Positions 58,764-64,000 of a DNA stretch of 64,000 bases are shown piece by piece (positions within the stretch are counted from its first letter, which is position 1; each line of letters opens with the position of its first letter). The stretch is from assembly GCA_030841085.1 (NCBI GenBank), contig JAVEDP010000004.1, forward strand, positions 1-64,000, read 5' to 3'. The DNA is from Pyrinomonadaceae bacterium (GTDB taxonomy: Bacteria > Acidobacteriota > Blastocatellia > Pyrinomonadales > Pyrinomonadaceae). The notes beneath the pieces are model-generated. The model worked only from the letters and a program-made list of their open reading frames with translations. It ran no database searches and was not told the origin of the DNA. Both the position numbers and the translations under genes were made by a program.

Positions 58764-60302
58764 TTAATCAAACCTAACAAACCTCTTATTTATCCAGCCG
58801 CGGTCGGAGGTGAAGGGACTGGCCTTTGGCCTGCCGTGTTGCAGCACCTGCACCTCATACCAATTGTCCGTCGTGGACAGAATTTTAACGCGTGAACCGT
58901 TTTCTGCAACTCCCACCGGCGGATTTGCCATGCTCGCATCTGACCGCAAATTTACATCCGTTGTTGTAACACCTTCGCGGCCAATTACAAAAAGCTCACC
59001 CATCGCCGGCAAATTAACGAATGGATTCCAATGCGAGGTAACGTATTTGTGCGTCGCCAAAAGCATGATTGTGAAAGCCGCGATCAAGACTGCGGCAACG
59101 ATGTACGCGCGCTTGCGCTGGGTCGCCACCGGCCGGCGTGCAGACGCCGCCTTCCTCATTTTTGAAGACTGCGCTCCAGAATCTATTACACCCTGGTCGC
59201 GACTGCCGAGTTTCTTCTTCGACTGCGCTTCGGCGACCGGCACGACAATCTTTGGGCGCCGCTGAGCTTCTGCAAAAGCCAACGCCGCAGGCGAAGTCAC
59301 CGGAACAAAATGAGCTTGCGGCGCGGCCTTGGGAAATTCATCAGGCTCAACGGCAAGATCGACGCTCGGTTTGCGTCGCGGTTCAGCCTTAAGGTCGTTC
59401 AACGCTTTCGTTGGCGGCAGAGCTGCTTCGGCAAACTCATCCCAAAACTCTTGCACGGTCTGATAGCGCTCGCGGGGCCGCGTCTGCGTTGCTTTCTCAA
59501 GCACGCGGCGCACGGAGCTTGACCAGTAGTGATTGTTGATCGACTCCGGCAGCTCACGAATCGCATGTTGCGCAAAGCGGCGCGGCGATTGTCCCGCCAA
59601 CAGCGTGTAGGTGGTTTTGGCCAACGAGTAAATATCGGCAGCGGGCGTCAAATGTTCTTTGTTGATGAGCAGCGCGCCGGTATCCAGTTGGCCCGTCTGG
59701 ACCAGCGGATTGTGTTCGGGCGCTGAATAGATATTTGTGCCAACGCGCGTGATAGCGCCTTCGGTAGCTTCGAGACGCGCGACGCCAAAGTCCGCAATCT
59801 TCACAACATGCCGGTCGCCAGTCAGCAACAAATTCTGCGGCTTGATATCGCGATGGATAACGCCGCACTTATGCGCGTGCGCCAAACCGGAACAAACCTG
59901 CTCGAGATAGAACAGCGCCTTATCGATCGTCAACGCCTGCTGACGCGCCAGCGCCGACATGTCTCCACCCGACAGGTATTCGAGCACGATGTAATGGAAA
60001 GTCGTGCCGGTAAGGTCGATGGCCGTGCCGTGGCCCAGGCGGCTGATGATGTTTGGATGGCGCACGCGATCCAGCGCCACCGCTTCGTTTTGAAAATTTG
60101 AAATCAGCGTGTGTTCGAGATCGGCATCAGGCGTGTCCTGCAGAAACATGTTCAGGGCCTTGATGACGACTGTGGTGGGCGCGCCCTCAGGCGCAGCATT
60201 GTCGTGGGCCACATAGATCTCGGCATAGCTGCCCCGGCCCAGGCATTCAATGATGTCGTAACGACCATCGAGCCTGCTTTGTTGTAGCTTCAGTTCTGCC
60301 AT
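58764..60302 (-). CDS. Membrane-anchored Ser/Thr protein kinase with extracytoplasmic SH3-like domain
   Basis: A 512-residue kinase. The catalytic domain is residues 14-275: Gly loop GRGSYAEIYV, VVIKAL with the Lys, HRDIKPQNLLL near 151, and ADFGVARLE near 171. A basic linker and one membrane helix (YIVAAVLIAAFTIMLLATH, about 397-416) follow. The outer part, residues 440-512, resembles a bacterial SH3 domain (DVNLRSDASM, WINKRFVRF). It has no PASTA repeats, unlike PknB. It should phosphorylate the FHA partner and cell-wall proteins. Confidence 0.93.
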   Translation of the reverse strand: MAELKLQQSRLDGRYDIIECLGRGSYAEIYVAHDNAAPEGAPTTVVIKALNMFLQDTPDADLEHTLISNFQNEAVALDRVRHPNIISRLGHGTAIDLTGTTFHYIVLEYLSGGDMSALARQQALTIDKALFYLEQVCSGLAHAHKCGVIHRDIKPQNLLLTGDRHVVKIADFGVARLEATEGAITRVGTNIYSAPEHNPLVQTGQLDTGALLINKEHLTPAADIYSLAKTTYTLLAGQSPRRFAQHAIRELPESINNHYWSSSVRRVLEKATQTRPRERYQTVQEFWDEFAEAALPPTKALNDLKAEPRRKPSVDLAVEPDEFPKAAPQAHFVPVTSPAALAFAEAQRRPKIVVPVAEAQSKKKLGSRDQGVIDSGAQSSKMRKAASARRPVATQRKRAYIVAAVLIAAFTIMLLATHKYVTSHWNPFVNLPAMGELFVIGREGVTTTDVNLRSDASMANPPVGVAENGSRVKILSTTDNWYEVQVLQHGRPKASPFTSDRGWINKRFVRFD

Positions 60303-60353
60303 CGTGCGCGCTTCTGTTCGCCTTGTCTTTGATGCTGCGAGGGGAAATGAGGG

Positions 60354-61904
60354 CTAAGGGGTAGGCTGCGAAACTGCCGGAGAACCGGTTGCCGCGGGCT
60401 TAGGAATGATCTCGTCAAGATGCGTTTGCGCTGCTGGCCTGTCTTTATCTGACTTTAACGCTGCCGCCGCAAGCCCGAGCGTCGCCTCTTTGCGCAGCGT
60501 CATATTCTCTGGCGACGGGTCGCCATTCGCTTTGACGATAGTCGCTTCGAAGGCCCTCACTGCTTCGTCAGTATTGCCGTTCAGGAGTGACGCGCGTCCG
60601 TAAAGATACAAAAATTCCGGTTGGGTGGAATCGAGTGCGTTTTGAATTCCTTGTTGGCCCATCTCCTGGTGGGCTGTCGCTGCCAGCCAGGTGGCCGGAT
60701 CGCGATCGACATCGCGCCGTTCAGTTTCAAAATTCGAGTACGGCGGTGGTGTCGCTGCGGTTGCTTCGGGTGAAGCTTGTGCCGCGATTTGATTGTCGGG
60801 ATCGACGTAGGGAATAGGCCCCTTGTATTTCCTGCCGCCGTAAAAAGCCGCGCCGATTGCGCCTAGTACCAATAGAAACAGAATGAAGCGGCCGAAGAAA
60901 CCACCGCCGCGACGTTGACCAACGTCGTTGACAGGGGCGCTTTCGATTGTTCGTTCGAGGTTGACGGTTTCTGCGCTTCGAGTTCCGCCGGCAGGAAACG
61001 CTTTGCGCGATGCGGGCACGAAGTCTGCCGGCGCAGTTTCGAGCGTGTCCATTTTATGCGAAGCAGAAACGGTCGGAACCACGTTTGCTTCGGGTGTCAG
61101 CGTCTCGTCCATCTCAGCGCTGCGCGTCGCGGCTGAGATCGAAGTGCCGACCCGCACAACGACGGCGGTCAGGTTATCTTCGGCGCCACGTTCGTAGCAG
61201 CGCTCTTTAAGCGCGGCGCAGAGCGTAGGCAGATCGTCGTTCAGAATCATTAACTGGCGCAGCTCGTAATCAGGAATGTGTCGGGTAATGCCGTCGGTGC
61301 AAAGAAGAAATTGAGTGCCGTCTTCTACTTCGATTACCTTCATGTCGACTTCAACGCCGTCCTCGGCGCCGAGCGCGCGACTAATGATGTTCTTGCTGGG
61401 ATGATTGGCAGCCTGTTCCGCGGTCATGCGTCCGGCGCGTACTTCTTCTTCAACGACGGAATGATCTTCCGTTTCGCGCATCAGATGGCCGTCGGGGGTA
61501 AGACGATACAGACGCGAATCGCCAACGTGTCCGATCGTGGCGATGTTGTTTTTGATATGCAGCGCCACGATGGTAGTCGCCATCATGGCAAACTTGGCGT
61601 GCTCCTGGGCCATCTTGTGAATCGACGCATTGGCGCGTTGAATCGCAAGCTCCATTAGGTCTTCAACGTCGGCGTTTTCTTCCTTATGGCGAAACGCTTC
61701 GTCGAGCACCTCAATTGCAGTTTGCGATGCGACTTCGCCGGCTTCCGCTCCGCCTACGCCATCGGCAACGGAAAAGATGCCGCGCTCCGCGTCGGCCAAA
61801 AATGAATCTTCGTTAAGAGGGCGCTTCTCGCTAAGTCCGCGATCGGTTACGGCCGAGGATTTTACTGTCAGCTCCGGCGCTGGATGATTGATGGGTTGGC
61901 TCAT
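60354..61904 (-). CDS. PP2C-family protein phosphatase with membrane anchor and TPR-like tail
   Basis: A 516-residue protein. Residues 15-255 are the PP2C domain with metal ligands in RPLNEDSFL, FSVADGVGGAEAGE and CTDGITRHI. The membrane helix is about residues 335-355 (FGRFILFLLVLGAIGAAFYG). The outer part (410-505) has helices like TPR repeats (LYGRASLLNGNTDEAVRAFE). It opposes the kinase. It is coupled to the rodA-like gene by a four-base overlap. Confidence 0.93.
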   Translation of the reverse strand: MSQPINHPAPELTVKSSAVTDRGLSEKRPLNEDSFLADAERGIFSVADGVGGAEAGEVASQTAIEVLDEAFRHKEENADVEDLMELAIQRANASIHKMAQEHAKFAMMATTIVALHIKNNIATIGHVGDSRLYRLTPDGHLMRETEDHSVVEEEVRAGRMTAEQAANHPSKNIISRALGAEDGVEVDMKVIEVEDGTQFLLCTDGITRHIPDYELRQLMILNDDLPTLCAALKERCYERGAEDNLTAVVVRVGTSISAATRSAEMDETLTPEANVVPTVSASHKMDTLETAPADFVPASRKAFPAGGTRSAETVNLERTIESAPVNDVGQRRGGGFFGRFILFLLVLGAIGAAFYGGRKYKGPIPYVDPDNQIAAQASPEATAATPPPYSNFETERRDVDRDPATWLAATAHQEMGQQGIQNALDSTQPEFLYLYGRASLLNGNTDEAVRAFEATIVKANGDPSPENMTLRKEATLGLAAAALKSDKDRPAAQTHLDEIIPKPAATGSPAVSQPTP

Positions 61905-63592
61905 TCAACCGCCTCCAAATTTAGTGGCGACGCAGGCACGCCGGGCGAGGGCTTGGCGAGCAGTTGGTCGCGCGCGTTTCGATGGGAAAAAGCCATCAGC
62001 ATGCCTAACATCGCAAAGCTGGTGACCAGGCTGAATCCTCCATGACTAACGAACGGCAGCGTAATTCCGGTCATCGGCAAAGCGCGCAAGATGCCGCCGA
62101 TATTAACCAGTGCCTGGAAACCTATGAAAGCTGTCAGGCCGGCCGCGCAAAGCTTGGTAAACATATCACGCGCGTCGAGCGAAGTACGAACTCCGGCCAC
62201 CACCAAAATAATCACGGCCAGCAGCACGATCGCGCCGCCAGTCAAACCCAGCTCCTCGCCAATTGCGGCGTAAACGTAATCCGAATCGGCGATTGGTATA
62301 ACTTCCGGAAAACCAAGTCCCAGCCCGCGTCCAGTGCTCTTGCCTGAAGCAATCCCAAAAATCGCCTGGGCCGGTTGGAAAGCCAGCTTATCAAACCAGA
62401 CATCGACGTTAACAATATTTTGCATCGCCGGACTCTGTTCCGAAAGTTGCTTGAGTTCAGCATCACCGTTGACCGCCTCCTGGTAATCTTTTTTCCACCA
62501 GGAAACTTCCGGCGACGGCGGATCGAAACCGTCGAGCCACAAATGGAAGCGCTGTTGAATGCGCGACGGCAGCATCGTCTGAACCGGACGAGCGATGGTC
62601 GGCAGCAGCGGCACCTTCTCCTGCACGTCTCGCGGCAACGCGCCCACAACGAGAATCCCTATGACCAGCAGCAGCGAACCGACGAACAAGAGCAACTGCG
62701 GCCAACGTCTGACGGCGACGAGATAAAGCGTCGTGTAAGCGCCGCTGAAGATCAACATCTGCCCAAAGTCTTTCAGCGCGAAGAAGGGAACGAACGGCAA
62801 CATCCCCATCACGACCAGAGGGACCACATCGCGCGCGCGCGGAATGCCCCAATACGTTTCAGCCAGATCTTTGTAACGTGCCGTTAAGATTCCGGCGAAG
62901 CCGAGCAGGAAGGGAATCTTCGACGGTTCCCACGGCGTCATGTTTCCCAGCGCTTTGCCGGCGCTGGACGTGACCACGGCCGCCGCCAATGGCAGCAGCG
63001 TCAAAAGCACGACGACGAAACTGTTCCGTTGCAGCCAAAGCAGAAAGCCATCGCGAACACAAAACATGTAGGCCACACCAAAGGCAAGAAACGAGAAGAT
63101 AGGAATCCAGGTATAGCTTGAGGTCAAGGCGTCGCCGATGGAATAGTTTGCTTCACGCCGCGGCAACTGATTGATATCGATGGACGAAGCAGGCGTGGCC
63201 GGCAACCCCATCATCTGTTTCTTGGCCGCGTCGTAGTTCTCGATGATGTAGCGTGTGCGCAGCGCTTCCATCTTTTGCGCGCGCGCGGCCGATTTGTTGC
63301 GGGCGTTGTATTCAGGATCGCTGTAGAGCCGGTATTGGACCAGCATGCCGATTGAGAAGAGAAGGACGGCGGTCGTAAACAGAATCCACTGGCCACTGTA
63401 ATTATTCACGCGCGACAGCCAGACGACCATCGCTAACAGCGGCACAAACATCAGCAGGTCCCGGACGGCGCCGATGGTGGACGTTTCATAACCACGCAGC
63501 AAACCACTGCGGTGAATGGCCCAATAACCCGCAATCTCAAAAAGGAAGATCAGCAGGATTATTAGGAGATGTGATGATGCGCGATTCTTCAT
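61901..63592 (-). CDS. FtsW/RodA/SpoVE family peptidoglycan polymerase
   Basis: A 563-residue membrane protein with at least ten hydrophobic helices. The SEDS landmarks are IFGIASGKSTGRGLGLGFP, AAIGEELGLTGG and, near the end, LPFVSHGGFSLVTSFAMLG. It is longer than usual owing to a large loop (about residues 100-150 and 330-400). It polymerises glycan strands together with the transpeptidase encoded upstream. No ribosome site is visible; a heptad array precedes the ATG. Confidence 0.92.
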   Translation of the reverse strand: MKNRASSHLLIILLIFLFEIAGYWAIHRSGLLRGYETSTIGAVRDLLMFVPLLAMVVWLSRVNNYSGQWILFTTAVLLFSIGMLVQYRLYSDPEYNARNKSAARAQKMEALRTRYIIENYDAAKKQMMGLPATPASSIDINQLPRREANYSIGDALTSSYTWIPIFSFLAFGVAYMFCVRDGFLLWLQRNSFVVVLLTLLPLAAAVVTSSAGKALGNMTPWEPSKIPFLLGFAGILTARYKDLAETYWGIPRARDVVPLVVMGMLPFVPFFALKDFGQMLIFSGAYTTLYLVAVRRWPQLLLFVGSLLLVIGILVVGALPRDVQEKVPLLPTIARPVQTMLPSRIQQRFHLWLDGFDPPSPEVSWWKKDYQEAVNGDAELKQLSEQSPAMQNIVNVDVWFDKLAFQPAQAIFGIASGKSTGRGLGLGFPEVIPIADSDYVYAAIGEELGLTGGAIVLLAVIILVVAGVRTSLDARDMFTKLCAAGLTAFIGFQALVNIGGILRALPMTGITLPFVSHGGFSLVTSFAMLGMLMAFSHRNARDQLLAKPSPGVPASPLNLEAVE

Positions 63593-63593
63593 A

Positions 63594-63628
63594 GACCAGA
63601 GATCAGAAGTCAGAAGTCAGAAGTCAGA
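63594..63628. repeat. Heptad repeat, single arm (AGTCAGA type)
   Basis: Five heptamers, from GACCAGA through GATCAGA to three AGTCAGA, run in 7-bp register. They lie between the transpeptidase stop and the rodA-like start. No complementary arm was found. Confidence 0.8.
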
Positions 63629-63662
63629 AAAACATATTCTCCATTCGAACGTTGATGCTATT

Positions 63663-64000
63663 TCAAGGGATCGGTGTCGCTGCCGGTCGCGGCCGTTGTT
63701 GCGTCGGCGCTTGTCGTTGACCTGGGGGCGGATTAACCGGCTGACTTCTTACGCCATTGAAATAGCCAAGGTCCTTCGCTTTCAAAACCAAAGCCGCCGC
63801 TATCGGCGCAGCGGATTTTGAGCCGTAACCACCGCCTTCTACGATGACGGCAATTGCGAGCTGCGGCCGCTCGAGCGGGGCAATGCACAGGAACCAGGCG
63901 TCAACGCGTGGGTTTTCCTCATCCATGATCGTCTCTTCGTATTCACGAATGATGTTGCCCTTGTTGTCCTTTTCAACGCGGTGGCGGGTTTTAGGCTCTC
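63663..64000 (-). CDS. Penicillin-binding protein, C-terminal part (partial)
   Basis: The visible 111 residues are the end of a class B PBP transpeptidase. DAWFLCIAPLERPQLAIAVI and YGSKSAAPIAAALVL match the last strands and helix of that fold. A Pro/Gln-rich tail follows (PPPGQRQAPTQQ). Its 5' end lies outside the window. It heads the minus-strand cluster with RodA, phosphatase, kinase and FHA protein, as in actinobacteria. Confidence 0.85.
   Translation of the reverse strand, partial: EPKTRHRVEKDNKGNIIREYEETIMDEENPRVDAWFLCIAPLERPQLAIAVIVEGGGYGSKSAAPIAAALVLKAKDLGYFNGVRSQPVNPPPGQRQAPTQQRPRPAATPIP

Overview
The window is 64 kb of a G+C-moderate (roughly mid-50s percent by eye) bacterial chromosome, gene-dense on both strands. 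It looks like an acidobacterium, most likely of the Blastocatellia type. This is inference from the gene set: a giant secreted protein with TolB-like, TIGR03437-type, lamin-tail and Calx-beta domains, Cys-rich secreted proteins, S9B and M13 peptidases, and actinobacteria-like FHA/kinase/phosphatase/RodA signalling next to a Gram-negative style FAS-II operon. No rRNA, tRNA, IS transposase, prophage or CRISPR was seen.

Layout. 1-9.2 kb (minus): secreted proteins, including a frameshifted Cys-rich/EF-hand-like gene and a 2201-residue multidomain surface protein. 9.5-24 kb: a TIGR01777 epimerase, a PQQ-like beta-propeller protein, a homocysteine methyltransferase/methylene-THF reductase fusion, a POT peptide transporter followed by a dipeptidyl peptidase IV, a HicBA toxin-antitoxin pair, MutM, a DUF3309 micro-protein, and a phosphohexomutase/sugar nucleotidyltransferase pair. 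24-35 kb (plus): lipid metabolism, with thiolase, 3-hydroxybutyryl-CoA dehydrogenase, the DUF177-rpmF-plsX-fabH-fabD-acpP-fabF operon (no fabG), and etfB-etfA. 35-41 kb: M13 peptidase, a CusF-SCO1 copper protein, folD, coaE. 40.6-49 kb: an oligopeptide ABC importer with two lipoprotein binding proteins. 49-55.3 kb: a signalling operon of a PocR-GAF-GGDEF cyclase, a degenerate AAA-RsbW fusion, a STAS protein and a GAF-HD-GYP protein. 55.3-57.7 kb (minus): an AT-richer gene for a sigma-4/HARE-HTH/HEPN-like fusion, probably acquired. 57.7-64 kb (minus): PBP-RodA-PP2C-kinase-FHA, matching the actinobacterial cell-wall signalling cluster.

The most distinctive non-coding feature is the repeat load. 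Nearly every gap carries a palindromic element. At least eight families (called A-H here) recur in inverted-repeat form. A further class consists of arrays with a strict 7-bp period whose heptamer differs from locus to locus and whose two arms are mutually complementary. These elements abut or supply stop codons, and one lies inside a coding sequence.

The best candidates for something undescribed are the variable-heptad palindromes, the sigma4/HARE/HEPN-like protein, and the operon that couples c-di-GMP synthesis and breakdown to an RsbW-like switch with a dead ATPase domain. All three rest on reading the sequence; none was checked against a database.
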